DNA of 64,000 nucleotides, taken from NCBI GenBank assembly GCA_963837395.1, contig CAWINI010000003.1:744001-808000 (forward strand). Reading direction: 5' to 3'. The notes below the pieces were generated by a model, which did not search any database, was not told where the DNA came from, and was given only the letters and a program-made list of their open reading frames with translations. Below are positions 26,498 to 35,272 of the stretch, in pieces (positions within the stretch are counted from its first letter, which is position 1; every line of letters starts with the position of its first letter). The DNA comes from CAVZQN01 sp963837395. GTDB lineage: Bacteria; Acidobacteriota; HRBIN11; JAKEFK01. A program made the translations under genes and the position numbers.

Positions 26498-27794
26498 GGA
26501 AGCGCGTAATGAAAAAACCATCGGTGTTATCACGATGCGGGAATAATGTTTGGCGTGCAGTCTCTTGAAACTCCGGATGTAATCTCAAAAACTCTTTGCT
26601 GATATCGTCCGTTTCTTCCGGTTCGAAACTGCACACAGAATAAACCATGCTTCCAGTGTCATCGACATACTTAACACACGACTCCAGAATTTGCAATTGA
26701 ACCTCAGCAAATTTGTTGAGCTCACCTTCTGTTCGCCACCATTTGATTTCCGGATGACGCCGGATCACACCAAGCCCTGAACATGGCGCATCGACTGTCA
26801 CCAGATTAAATCGTTTTCCTAACGGAAGTTTTCGCGCATCAGCAACAACACCATTTGCAGAATGAATTTGCAATCGCTCAATGTTTCTGCGCCACATCTT
26901 CATCCGCTTCAAATCTGAATCCAATGAAGTAATCATCCCTTGATCGCGCATCCGCATTGCCAGCTGCAAAGTTTTTCCACCAGGCGCAGCAGCAATCTCT
27001 AACACGGTTTGTCCGGGCTTTGCTGACATGATTTCGCCCAATACTTCGATACCTGCATCATGAATATAAAATTCACCTTTTTCGAAAGACTCTGTCAGTT
27101 GCGGCGCACCTTCAAGCACCACAAATAGCGGAGACGTTTCGAGGCCCGGCCTTTGCTCCCTGCTTCCGCAAGGCCGGGCCTCAACCTTGATTCCGTCAGC
27201 TTTCAAATGTTGTAAGACATTTTCCGGAGTTGTAATCAATTCATTGACTCGCAAAAACATTTGCGCAGGTGTATTGTTCCGCTCCATCAATGCCTTTGTA
27301 TCGGAAACTCCGTATCGATTTAACCATCGCTGCACCAGCCATTCAGGATGCGAATACACAATCGATAATGATTTGAAGTCATCCCCTGGCGGGAACATCA
27401 GCGAATCAAGTTTTGATTGAACTGCCCGCAAAATTCCGTTCACGAAAGAAGATGCAGATGTCATTCGGATGCGCTTACACAAATTGACAGTTTCATGAAC
27501 CGCTGCGTGAGGTGGGACTCGCGTGAATGATAATTGATAAATTCCGAGCTGAAGGATCACTTGAACTTTCTTGTCGATTGAATCCAACGAACGACGTGAA
27601 AATTGTTGAATCACATAAAGAAGCTTCGCACGCCAACGAAGTACGCCCATAACAAGTTCTGTTATCAGGGCTCTATCGGCTGGATTTGGAATTGAAGTCA
27701 GTGAATTTTGAAGCAGAACAGCAGAGTTAGATTGATGTTCTTCCAGCTTGTTAAGAATGTCGTAGGCTACCCAGCGGGCGTTCCATTCTCTCAT
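26469..27794 (-). CDS. rsmB: 16S rRNA (cytosine-967-C5)-methyltransferase RsmB
   Basis: A 441-residue methyltransferase with the N-terminal NusB-like RNA-binding domain (about 1-135) and a Rossmann catalytic domain. The SAM motif is LEIAAAPGGKT (266-276). The two catalytic cysteines are C338 (DAPCSG) and C388 (YSVCSF). Two oddities are visible. Residues E205-E219 (around ARPCGSREQRPGL) are encoded by a perfect 13-bp inverted repeat with a 16-nt loop, an in-frame palindrome insertion in a variable loop. The last residues (RAGVPARQ) and the stop codon come from a dispersed double-hairpin repeat, where relatives normally end shortly after DGFFxxRxR. It is probably co-transcribed with the helicase gene. 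Confidence 0.93.
   Translation of the reverse strand: MREWNARWVAYDILNKLEEHQSNSAVLLQNSLTSIPNPADRALITELVMGVLRWRAKLLYVIQQFSRRSLDSIDKKVQVILQLGIYQLSFTRVPPHAAVHETVNLCKRIRMTSASSFVNGILRAVQSKLDSLMFPPGDDFKSLSIVYSHPEWLVQRWLNRYGVSDTKALMERNNTPAQMFLRVNELITTPENVLQHLKADGIKVEARPCGSREQRPGLETSPLFVVLEGAPQLTESFEKGEFYIHDAGIEVLGEIMSAKPGQTVLEIAAAPGGKTLQLAMRMRDQGMITSLDSDLKRMKMWRRNIERLQIHSANGVVADARKLPLGKRFNLVTVDAPCSGLGVIRRHPEIKWWRTEGELNKFAEVQLQILESCVKYVDDTGSMVYSVCSFEPEETDDISKEFLRLHPEFQETARQTLFPHRDNTDGFFITRFRRAGVPARQ
27141..27182. repeat. Palindromic element inserted in frame within rsmB
   Basis: GAGGCCCGGCCTT (27141-27153) and AAGGCCGGGCCTC (27170-27182) are perfect 13-bp inverted arms around a 16-nt loop. The 42-bp element is a multiple of three and keeps the rsmB frame open. 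Confidence 0.8.
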
Positions 27795-27800
27795 AATAAT

Positions 27801-27820
27801 AGCGGACTAAAGTCTGCGCT
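27801..27820. repeat. Imperfect palindrome in a divergent spacer
   Basis: AGCGGACTAAAGTCTGCGCT: outer AGCG/CGCT and inner GACT/AGTC arms pair. It lies between rsmB and the thioredoxin-fold gene. Confidence 0.4.
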
Positions 27821-27879
27821 CCATATTTTTTCGTCGAAGAATTGTAATTTTTGTGATGCATCGTTATCATAACTTAACC

Positions 27880-28704
27880 ATGAAGCTTATCACTGCTCTG
27901 ATCCTGGCTGCGATGCTGACATGTTTTTGCAGCATCTCATCGGCCTCTGTTTGGGTAACGGATTTCAATAAAGCTCTGTCTGAAGCAAAACAATTTTCGA
28001 AACCGATCTTTGTAGATGTTTATGCCGAATGGTGCACGTGGTGTCATAAACTTGATAAGGAAGTTTATTCAGATCCGAAGTTTACGGAATACATGAAAAA
28101 TTATGTATTAGCCAGAATTGATTCTGAAGATGGCGGACAAGGAACCAGCATTGCACAAAAATATGAAATTGACAGTCTGCCTACAATGATCGTTTTGAAC
28201 TCGCAGGGAAAAGTTTTAGATCGGATTACGGGCTACATGACTACTCCGAAATTAATTGAAGAACTTGAATATGTCCGGAAATTATTGGATGCAGAATCAA
28301 AAAATTCAGCCAATGTTGATGCTTCCTTTGTTTTAGCTGGCGCTTACGTTGAGCGCCAAATGTATCAGGAAGCTGAAGTGCGATATAAAAAGATTTTGGA
28401 ATCTCAGGTTGCTACTCCAGTACAAAAAGAAAAAGCACAATTTTCAGTCGGTCTTGCGGAATATTATCAGGGTAATTTGAAAGATGCTTTAACTGTACTG
28501 GATCAATACTATTCGACCTACCGGAATGGCGCATCCGGTGAAGATGCGTTGCTGCTTCTTTCCCAAATTCACATCGAAATGAATTCCAACCGCAAAGCGC
28601 TTGAATATTTACGCGAATTCATGAAGCGTTATCCCAAGAGCGGAAATTCTGTCCGCGCCAAACAAGTCCTCACCGCACTCGAACAAGAGTGCAGCGACTG
28701 TTAA
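27880..28704 (+). CDS. Exported thioredoxin-fold protein with TPR region
   Basis: About 274 residues from the ATG at 27880, chosen because the signal peptide (MKLITALILAAMLTCFCSISSAS) begins there. Upstream GTG and ATG codons (27853, 27856) would put nine extra residues ahead of it. The thioredoxin-like domain has VDVYAEWCTWCHKLDKEV with redox motif CTWC and the cis-proline region DSLPTMIVL, as in DUF255/DsbD-gamma-like periplasmic thioredoxins. The second half is TPR-like (AYVERQMYQEAEVRYKKIL, DALLLLSQIHIEMNSNRKALEYL). A role as periplasmic thiol reductase or scaffold is inferred. The electron donor is not evident from the neighbours. Confidence 0.85.
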   Translation: MKLITALILAAMLTCFCSISSASVWVTDFNKALSEAKQFSKPIFVDVYAEWCTWCHKLDKEVYSDPKFTEYMKNYVLARIDSEDGGQGTSIAQKYEIDSLPTMIVLNSQGKVLDRITGYMTTPKLIEELEYVRKLLDAESKNSANVDASFVLAGAYVERQMYQEAEVRYKKILESQVATPVQKEKAQFSVGLAEYYQGNLKDALTVLDQYYSTYRNGASGEDALLLLSQIHIEMNSNRKALEYLREFMKRYPKSGNSVRAKQVLTALEQECSDC

Positions 28705-28711
28705 TTCGAAA

Positions 28712-28732
28712 ACTTCTGTGACTCTGTGGTTA
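28712..28732. repeat. Word repeat (CTCTGTGGT variant)
   Basis: ACTTCTGTGACTCTGTGGTT between two plus-strand genes; a TG-for-CG variant of the CTCTGCGGT family. Confidence 0.45.
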
Positions 28733-28772
28733 AAAAATGTAGAAGTGTGTATCTTTATAGGAGGAGGAGAAA

Positions 28773-29174
28773 ATGCGAATATTACTGATTTTGATATTAG
28801 TGCTCGCTTTTGCTCCCTTACTGTATTGCGAACAAGAGCAACAGAAAAACGAAACAACTGTTCTCACCCCTGTTCTCGTTTATCCAAAAGAACTCATGGA
28901 TCCATTACCTCAAATTCAACCACCAGATCCAACCAAGAAAGAGGAATACGTCGAAGTCGAATCAGAAGCCTACCCTGGATTAAATCTTGATTTACCACAG
29001 TTGGACGATATGATCGGCATTCAAAAATATCAGGTGTATCCACCATTTCACAGCGCTCAGTATTATGAAATGGGTGGTAATCCAGTGCTTTCGTATTACG
29101 GTGTTACTGCTCCATCGGGGCAATTATTCAGCACTCCAGTTCCAACCGGCTCAGAGAAAAAGGATAAAGAATAA
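28773..29174 (+). CDS. Small exported hypothetical protein
   Basis: A 133-residue secreted protein with a clear signal peptide (MRILLILILVLAFAPLLYCEQ) and a strong GGAGGAG Shine-Dalgarno sequence. The cysteine at 19 is not in a good lipobox. The mature part is acidic and proline-rich (LPQIQPPDPTKKEEYVEVE), then rich in tyrosine (YQVYPPFHSAQYYEMGG), with no recognisable domain. Function unknown. It lies between the thioredoxin-fold gene and two permease genes on the same strand. Confidence 0.75.
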   Translation: MRILLILILVLAFAPLLYCEQEQQKNETTVLTPVLVYPKELMDPLPQIQPPDPTKKEEYVEVESEAYPGLNLDLPQLDDMIGIQKYQVYPPFHSAQYYEMGGNPVLSYYGVTAPSGQLFSTPVPTGSEKKDKE

Positions 29175-29268
29175 GCTAAAAAAAACTTGGTCCGGTTTCA
29201 TTGTTTCCCCCCATATGTTCCATTAACTTTCTCTGGTATAGTACTTCTCAGCCTAGAGGAGGTCATGG

Positions 29269-31101
29269 ATGGCGGGGATATTTTCAGTCAAGAATCTTGA
29301 CGATATTCTCAAGGATGCAGAATCACCAGAACAATCCCTCCGTCGCGCTTTAGGCCCCATTCACATCACGCTATTTGGTGTAGGCGCAATTATCGGCGCC
29401 GGTATTTTCGCCACAATCGGAACAGCAGCTGCCGGTGATGCTCATCGTGTTGGTGCTGGTCCCGCATTGATGCTGTCGTTTGGAATTGCGGGATTTGTTT
29501 GCGCATTCGTTGCGTTATGTTATGCCGAAATTGCGGCAATGGTTCCAATTTCCGGATCCGCTTACACATATTCTTACGCAACCCTCGGTGAAGTAATTGC
29601 CTGGATCATCGGTTGGGATCTCATTATTGAATATGGAGTCGGCAACGTTGCTGTTGCCATTAGCTGGGCAAATTATTTTAAAACTTTACTGCGTGAAAAC
29701 GGAATTCTTTTTCCTGATTGGTTATCAGTCGACATTACTACAGCTCATAAAATTCCTGGATTGCTTCAAAGTGCACCTCATATTCATTTGCCTTACTTCG
29801 GCGATATACCAATCATAATCAATCTGCTGGCGATCTCCATCATTGTTCTTATAACCTTAATCTTATTAGTTGGCATCCGTGAAAGTGCATGGTTTAACGC
29901 CGGAATGGTGATGTTAAAACTGATCGTTTTAACATTCTTTGTTGTTATCAGTTGGAAAGCAGTAGATACGGGCAACTGGACGCCGTTTATGCCCAATGGA
30001 TGGATTGGAGTTTTTCGCGGAGCTGCCGTCATCTTTTTTGCTTATATAGGTTTTGATGCTGTTTCAACGGCGGCAGAAGAAACGCGCGATCCTCAACGAA
30101 ATTTGCCGATTGGAATTATTGCATCGCTGATTATTTGCACGCTTTTCTACATTCTGATTGCTGCAGTTTTTACCGGCATGATTCCTTACAGAGCATTGGT
30201 AAAAATGTTGGCAAACCAGCAAGCTGAACCTTTAACTCTGGCATTGGAATATGCGAATATTCGAGGATTGGCGTTGAAAATTGTAGCAGCAGGTTCAGTA
30301 ATTGCGCACACTGCAGTTTTGTTCGTGTTTCAAATGGGTCAAACCCGAATCTTCTTTTCTATGTCGCGAGATGGCTTGCTTCCTTCCATCTTTCGCAAGG
30401 TACATCCAAAGTTTAAAACTCCCTGGGGGGCTACAATCCTGACAGGAATAGGAGTTGGTGTTTTTACTCTTTTTACCAGCCTGGAAGAAATGGTAGATCT
30501 TACGAATATCGGAACATTGTTTGCATTTATTCTGGTGTGCGTTGGTGTGATGGTTCTTCGCAAGAAGGATCCAAATCGGCATCGCCCATTTCGGGTACCT
30601 CTTGGATATGTTTTGCCATCAATTTCCGTAGCAGGTTGTTTATTCTTAATCGGATATTTGCCGCCAACATCATGGCTTCGATTTACTTCATGGCTTAGTG
30701 TGGGAATCATTTTGTATGTTGTATACGGAAGCGTGAAAAGCAAGCTCACAGGGCGAGACCTTGCTGAGAATCCAGCAGTGCATGATGCTTCAACCGCCTG
30801 GAACGGAACTATGCTGGCGATTGTTGGAATTATCCTGATGTTTATTACCCATTTTGCTGATATCGCACGTCAAAGCGGACCAGCACATTCTGGATGGTTT
30901 TTTGCTGCGTCGCCCTGGCTGATCGCTCCATTAATTGGATTTATTGTTTTCTTGTACCCAACAATTATCCTGCGTGCGAATCGCGCAAAACAAGGAAACA
31001 TTCCTCCATTTGATAAGCAGAGAGCAAAACAGGCATCAAATTTAGCAGCAATACTTCTTTTATTTACGTTTATCTATTTGATTTGCGTTTTCGTGTTCTA
31101 G
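29269..31101 (+). CDS. APC-superfamily amino-acid permease (CAT type), long form
   Basis: A 610-residue inner-membrane amino-acid permease of the cationic amino-acid transporter branch. The signature GVGAIIGAGIFATIG with the helix-break glycines lies early (about 37-51), followed by AALCYAE-like CYAEIAAMVPISGSAYTY and the ITA-type FFAYIGFDAVSTAAEE segment. At least 12 membrane segments are visible, plus about 100 extra hydrophobic C-terminal residues that the neighbouring paralogue lacks. GAGGAGGT precedes the start. Substrate is not predictable from sequence. The next gene is a close paralogue 49 bp downstream, so the two are probably one transcription unit. Confidence 0.9.
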   Translation: MAGIFSVKNLDDILKDAESPEQSLRRALGPIHITLFGVGAIIGAGIFATIGTAAAGDAHRVGAGPALMLSFGIAGFVCAFVALCYAEIAAMVPISGSAYTYSYATLGEVIAWIIGWDLIIEYGVGNVAVAISWANYFKTLLRENGILFPDWLSVDITTAHKIPGLLQSAPHIHLPYFGDIPIIINLLAISIIVLITLILLVGIRESAWFNAGMVMLKLIVLTFFVVISWKAVDTGNWTPFMPNGWIGVFRGAAVIFFAYIGFDAVSTAAEETRDPQRNLPIGIIASLIICTLFYILIAAVFTGMIPYRALVKMLANQQAEPLTLALEYANIRGLALKIVAAGSVIAHTAVLFVFQMGQTRIFFSMSRDGLLPSIFRKVHPKFKTPWGATILTGIGVGVFTLFTSLEEMVDLTNIGTLFAFILVCVGVMVLRKKDPNRHRPFRVPLGYVLPSISVAGCLFLIGYLPPTSWLRFTSWLSVGIILYVVYGSVKSKLTGRDLAENPAVHDASTAWNGTMLAIVGIILMFITHFADIARQSGPAHSGWFFAASPWLIAPLIGFIVFLYPTIILRANRAKQGNIPPFDKQRAKQASNLAAILLLFTFIYLICVFVF

Positions 31102-31150
31102 ACTCTGAACGCCGGCAACGGCACAACTTCGCAACAAGGAGTAAGACTGT

Positions 31151-32653
31151 ATGAGCAGTCAACTTTGGACAAGAAAACCCCTTAAACTTCTTTATGAAGA
31201 GATGGCGGGAGAGAATCGTCTTCGCAGGATTCTTGGTCCTGTTCAGCTCACCAGTTTAGGTGTTGGGGCGATTATAGGTACTGGAATTTTTGTGTTGGTT
31301 GGACAAGCCGCACATGATAAGACTGGTCCCGCACTGATGTTATCGTTTGTTGTAGCCGGACTGGCGTGCATATTCGCTGCTCTTTGCTACGCTGAATTTG
31401 CATCCATGGTTCCTGTCGCCGGTTCTGCTTACACCTACGCATATGCAACCTTGGGTGAGCTTATGGCCTGGATCATGGGCTGGGATCTGGTACTGGAGTA
31501 TGCTGTGGGTTCAGCAACAGTCGCACATGGTTGGTCCCACTATTTTCAAGATTTCATAGGAATCTTAGGCATCAAGCTCCCGCATGTCCTGACCACAGCT
31601 CCCTTTGATTACGATCCAACTGTTGGCCATTTGGTGTCTACTCATACGTTGTTCGATCTTCCTGCAATCATGGTTGCGCTTCTGGTAACCATCATCCTGG
31701 TAAAAGGAATCCGAGAAAGCGCAACATTTAATGCAACGATGGTAATCATCAAAGTTACGATTGTATTTTTTGTGATTATTGTCGGAGCCTTTTACGTAAA
31801 TCCAGCGAACTGGCATCCCTTCGCTCCCTACGGATTGACGGGAATCAGCTTTTTCGGAAAGACGTTATTCGGTCAGCAAGGTTTGGGAGGTGAACCTCTC
31901 GGAATGCTGGCTGGAGCTGCAACTATTTTCTTTGCATATATCGGATTTGATTCCGTTTCGACTCACGCAGAAGAAGCGAAGAATCCTAAAAGAGATGTCC
32001 CAATTGGAATTATTACATCCCTCATCCTGTGTACAGTCCTGTACATTTTGGTTGCAGGGATACTAACAGGGATGGTCCCTTACAACAAGATCAACATTGA
32101 TGCACCAGTATCCGATGCTTTCCGACAGGTAGGTCTTCCCTGGGCACAATTCCTTATTTCACTGGGAGCATTAACAGGAATTACATCTGTGTTGCTTGTT
32201 ATGATGTTAAGCCAACCTCGTGTTCTGTTGGCAATGGCTCGCGATGGTTTAGTTCCCACAAGCTTTTTTGGCGCCATTCATGAGCGATTTAGAACGCCAT
32301 GGAAATCTACGATATTGACCGGACTTTTCGTAGCAACCCTGGCTGCGTTTCTACCATTGCGAATATTAGCAGAGCTTGTAAATATCGGAACATTGCTGGC
32401 ATTTGTGATTGTGTGTGCCGCGGTTTTGATTATGAGGAAAAAGCATCCGGAAGCGGAACGTCCTTTCCGTGTACCGTTTTCTCCTGTAACTCCAATTCTC
32501 GGAATCCTACTCTGCACTCTGCTGATGTTTTCTTTGCCAAAAGAAAATTGGTATCGACTCATCATCTGGTTACTGATCGGCTTCGTTATTTATTTTGCGT
32601 ATGGCCGCCATCATAGTGTGATGTCGAAAATAAGGGCAGAGGAAAAGAAGTAA
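31151..32653 (+). CDS. APC-superfamily amino-acid permease (CAT type)
   Basis: A 500-residue paralogue of the preceding permease, with the same landmarks: GVGAIIGTGIFVLVGQAAHDKTGPALMLSF (from about residue 37), CYAEFASMVPVAGSAYTYAY and FFAYIGFDSVSTHAEEAKNP. About 12 membrane segments are expected, with no extra C-terminal block. AAGGAG lies nine bases before the ATG. It is followed at once by a strong hairpin and T run, so transcription probably ends here. The pair likely differ in amino-acid preference; neither substrate can be read from sequence. Confidence 0.9.
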   Translation: MSSQLWTRKPLKLLYEEMAGENRLRRILGPVQLTSLGVGAIIGTGIFVLVGQAAHDKTGPALMLSFVVAGLACIFAALCYAEFASMVPVAGSAYTYAYATLGELMAWIMGWDLVLEYAVGSATVAHGWSHYFQDFIGILGIKLPHVLTTAPFDYDPTVGHLVSTHTLFDLPAIMVALLVTIILVKGIRESATFNATMVIIKVTIVFFVIIVGAFYVNPANWHPFAPYGLTGISFFGKTLFGQQGLGGEPLGMLAGAATIFFAYIGFDSVSTHAEEAKNPKRDVPIGIITSLILCTVLYILVAGILTGMVPYNKINIDAPVSDAFRQVGLPWAQFLISLGALTGITSVLLVMMLSQPRVLLAMARDGLVPTSFFGAIHERFRTPWKSTILTGLFVATLAAFLPLRILAELVNIGTLLAFVIVCAAVLIMRKKHPEAERPFRVPFSPVTPILGILLCTLLMFSLPKENWYRLIIWLLIGFVIYFAYGRHHSVMSKIRAEEKK

Positions 32654-32657
32654 TTTC

Positions 32658-32699
32658 ATAACCACGGAGTCAAGGCGGCTCCGTGGTTATATTTTTTTT
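32658..32699 (+). terminator. Rho-independent terminator after the permease pair
   Basis: Perfect 12-bp arms ATAACCACGGAG (32658-32669) and CTCCGTGGTTAT (32679-32690) are followed by eight T residues. The stem uses the words of the intergenic repeat family and also contains the stop codon of the convergent DedA gene. Confidence 0.85.
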
Positions 32700-33346
32700 G
32701 TCGCTGCTTTTTGCCTGCGATGTCGAATGATTTCAATGACGCTGGGCAGAATCGAAAGAATGATGATTGCAACGATCACGAGTGTGAAATTCCGTTTCAC
32801 TACCGGCAATTTTCCGAAAAAGTAACCCAATAAAACGAAACTCACAATCCAGGCAATTCCTCCTATTACGTTGTATGAAAGGAATCGCACATATGTCATT
32901 TTCCCGATTCCTGCAACAAACGGCGCGAAAGTTCTAATGATCGGCATGAAGCGCGCAAGAATGATTGTCTTGCCGCCGTACTTCTCGTAAAACTCGTGGG
33001 TGCGGATTAAATATTCTTTTTTGAAGAATCGCGAATCTTCTCTGGCAAAAGCTTTCGGACCGATATAAGCTCCAATCCAATAATTAACCGTATCTCCGGC
33101 GATCGCAGCAATTGAAAGCACGACACATAAGACGACGGGATCCAACGCACCCGTACTTTCAGCAATCGCGCCACACGCAAACAGAAGTGAATCACCCGGT
33201 AGAAATGGTGTTACCACGAATCCGGTTTCGCAAAAGATGATCAGGAAAAGTATGAGATACGTCCACGTTCCATAATTGCGGATCATCTCTCCAAGATGTG
33301 TATCAATATGAAGGATGAAATCGATCAGCTGATGTATGAGTTCCAT
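32687..33346 (-). CDS. DedA-family membrane protein
   Basis: A 219-residue integral membrane protein of the DedA/VTT family, proposed lipid scramblases or flippases that recycle undecaprenyl phosphate. The conserved FCETGFVVTPFLPGDSLLFACG segment lies near residues 38-59, AGDTVNYWIGAYIG follows, and FARFMPIIRTFAPFVAG-like ILARFMPIIRTFAPFVAGIG carries the essential arginines. Four to five membrane segments are visible. Length is typical. Its stop codon lies within the terminator hairpin of the convergent permease operon. Confidence 0.93.
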   Translation of the reverse strand: MELIHQLIDFILHIDTHLGEMIRNYGTWTYLILFLIIFCETGFVVTPFLPGDSLLFACGAIAESTGALDPVVLCVVLSIAAIAGDTVNYWIGAYIGPKAFAREDSRFFKKEYLIRTHEFYEKYGGKTIILARFMPIIRTFAPFVAGIGKMTYVRFLSYNVIGGIAWIVSFVLLGYFFGKLPVVKRNFTLVIVAIIILSILPSVIEIIRHRRQKAATKKI

Positions 33347-33371
33347 GACGATGTCCTTAATTATTTTTGAA

Positions 33372-33392
33372 TCACGGAAACACGGAATGCAC
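33372..33392. repeat. TCACGGAAACACGGAAT repeat, left copy
   Basis: It matches, except for one missing A, the inverted copy at 33875-33898. The two bracket the GxxExxY gene. Confidence 0.65.
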
Positions 33393-33411
33393 TGAAATTC
33401 TATCTTTATTT

Positions 33412-33785
33412 TTATTGATTACAAGATAAACCGCTTATAACTAACGTTGGTTTCTTAAAATTCAAAAGCAGGCCCAATTTCAAGCCAGACGCCGTCAAGT
33501 ATGACTTCACCTGGGCAAAGTGAGCTGCATCAAAGTTATCAACGCTTTTAATCTCGACCACAACCGAATTATAAATAATGAAATCCATTCGATGTGTTCC
33601 CACAAGTTGTCCACGATGTCGTATTTCAAATGCTTTTGTTTTTCAAATGGTATTCCCTGGTAACTCAATTCCACTGCAAAAGCTTCTTCATAAACTGATT
33701 CCAGGTAGCCAGGCCCCAAAGATTTGTGTACTTCAATTGCGGCACCAATGATGCCTTCGGTCAATTCTTTGTAAACGAGTTCCAT
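33412..33785 (-). pseudogene. GxxExxY-family protein (PDDEXK-like), frameshifted
   Basis: The N-terminal frame (from 33785) reads ELTEGIIGAAIEVHKSLGPGYLESVYEEAF, containing the defining GYLESVY motif at about residues 26-32. After PFEKQK the frame is lost. The other frame continues AFEIRHRGQLVGTHRMDFI, then VVVEIKSV, with the nuclease-like D and ExK residues, and ends at 33412. Inserting one base near 33632-33637 restores a protein of about 124 residues, the usual size. The family (PF13366, PDDEXK_3) resembles nucleases, but its function is undescribed. The gene is bracketed by inverted copies of a dispersed repeat. The break may be real decay or a sequence error in an A-rich run. Confidence 0.8.
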
Positions 33786-33874
33786 TCGTCATAACCAACC
33801 TTCCGCCTTTTTGATTAGCTACAAGTTTATTTTTCGTGGCTTTGTATGTCTGTTTTCCTGATTATATATTCTTT

Positions 33875-33900
33875 CCGTGTATTCCGTGTTTTCCGTGATC
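33875..33900. repeat. TCACGGAAAACACGGAAT repeat, right inverted copy
   Basis: CCGTGTATTCCGTGTTTTCCGTGA; inverted relative to 33372-33392. Its last bases include part of the atoE stop codon (TGA, 33899-33901 on the minus strand). Confidence 0.65.
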
Positions 33901-35272
33901 AATAAAATGGAAGGAAGTAAAACATAGCCGAAACTAGCACAGCATAAATAAGGAAGGCGATGAGTTCGTAGCCGAGGATTTCTTTGAATTCAATGCCTGC
34001 TGCAGTTAGCAATGGAATTGCCCAAAATGGCTGCAGCAAATCGGTCATCATATCTCCCCAGGCATACGCAACAACGATCTTATCGAAACTTACGCCGAGT
34101 GTTTTTGCAGCATGGATTACATACGGAGCTTCTACTGCCCATTTTGAACCGCCTGATGGTACGAAATAATTTACGATCCCGGAATACCAGTAAACAAACA
34201 ACGGTAATGTCTGAGCATTTGCCACACGCACGAATGCATTGCCAATGACTTCCGAAAGTCCTGACCCTTTGATGATGCCGTACATTCCGGAATAAAACGG
34301 AAACTGAAGCACAATGCTATATATGGTTCCCGCCGATTCTGCCGCAGCTTTCAAAACCGATGCTGGAGAAGGGTGAAGCAATATTCCCAAAGTCATAAAA
34401 ATAAAATTGACGGTGTTGATCGTGATGCCTTGCCATCCGCGTGATGCGAAATTGAAATACAACCACACCAATCCCAATATTCCGATAATAAAATTCAAAA
34501 CGTATCGATAATCGATAAATTCTGCGAATCGGAATTTTTCGGTCACTTCTGGTTTGGGAGGCTTGAAGATTCCAAAATTTTCCAGTTTTTGCGGATCTAT
34601 TTTCACGCGTTGATTCGGATCTTTAGGATGCAACGCAATTGCAATGAGGGTCATTGTAATCACAACCAGAAGCGCAGCTAGAAGATTAAATGGATGGAAG
34701 ATGGTTTGAGTCAGCGGAATGATTCCGATTTCTGCTTCCATAAAATGTTCTGGTGTTGCAACCAATATCGGAGCGGATGCGGATAAACCTGCATGCCATG
34801 TGCAGCCCATTCCGAAATACGCAACAGCAACAAGCAGCCGATAATCTACATCTTTGTGCTGGCGTGCCATATACTTCACAAGCACTGCAGATCCGATCAG
34901 GCTCAATCCCCAATTGATCAGCGCAAGTAACATTGAGCCTAATGCTGTAAGAGCAATGGCGCCGGTGGAAGTTTTTGGAAGACGCGCTATCCAATGCAAG
35001 AATCGATTCATCGCAGGTGAGACAACCAGGATGTAGCCGGTCAGCATGATCAGCGTCATTTGCATGCTGAACGAAAGCAATTCCCAAAAACCATCGCCCC
35101 AAAAACGGATGCAATCTACAAGTGAGTGATCTGTAGCAACAAAAGCGAGCAAAAGAGTAATTAAGGTAAGAATGATTGCGATGGAAAAGGCGCTGGGAAT
35201 CCAGCGTGAAGTCCAGTTGTTTAGACGAACCGCAAAGCTGCCGAGTTTGCTAAGGATTGTTGTGGGTTGCAC
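33899..35272 (-). CDS. atoE: AtoE-type short-chain fatty acid transporter
   Basis: A 457-residue membrane protein of the AtoE family (short-chain fatty acid uptake). Family features include WIPSAFSIAIILTLIT near the start, GFWELLSFSMQMTLIMLTGY, ALINWGLSLIGSAVLVKYMAR and the late FVPSGGSKWAVEAPYV with GDMMTDLLQPFWAIPLL. About ten membrane segments are visible. The start is GTG, directly following the hppA stop (TGAGTG), so the two genes are translationally linked. Acetoacetate or butyrate as substrate is inferred from the family. Its stop codon is supplied by an intergenic repeat. Confidence 0.9.
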   Translation of the reverse strand: MQPTTILSKLGSFAVRLNNWTSRWIPSAFSIAIILTLITLLLAFVATDHSLVDCIRFWGDGFWELLSFSMQMTLIMLTGYILVVSPAMNRFLHWIARLPKTSTGAIALTALGSMLLALINWGLSLIGSAVLVKYMARQHKDVDYRLLVAVAYFGMGCTWHAGLSASAPILVATPEHFMEAEIGIIPLTQTIFHPFNLLAALLVVITMTLIAIALHPKDPNQRVKIDPQKLENFGIFKPPKPEVTEKFRFAEFIDYRYVLNFIIGILGLVWLYFNFASRGWQGITINTVNFIFMTLGILLHPSPASVLKAAAESAGTIYSIVLQFPFYSGMYGIIKGSGLSEVIGNAFVRVANAQTLPLFVYWYSGIVNYFVPSGGSKWAVEAPYVIHAAKTLGVSFDKIVVAYAWGDMMTDLLQPFWAIPLLTAAGIEFKEILGYELIAFLIYAVLVSAMFYFLPFY

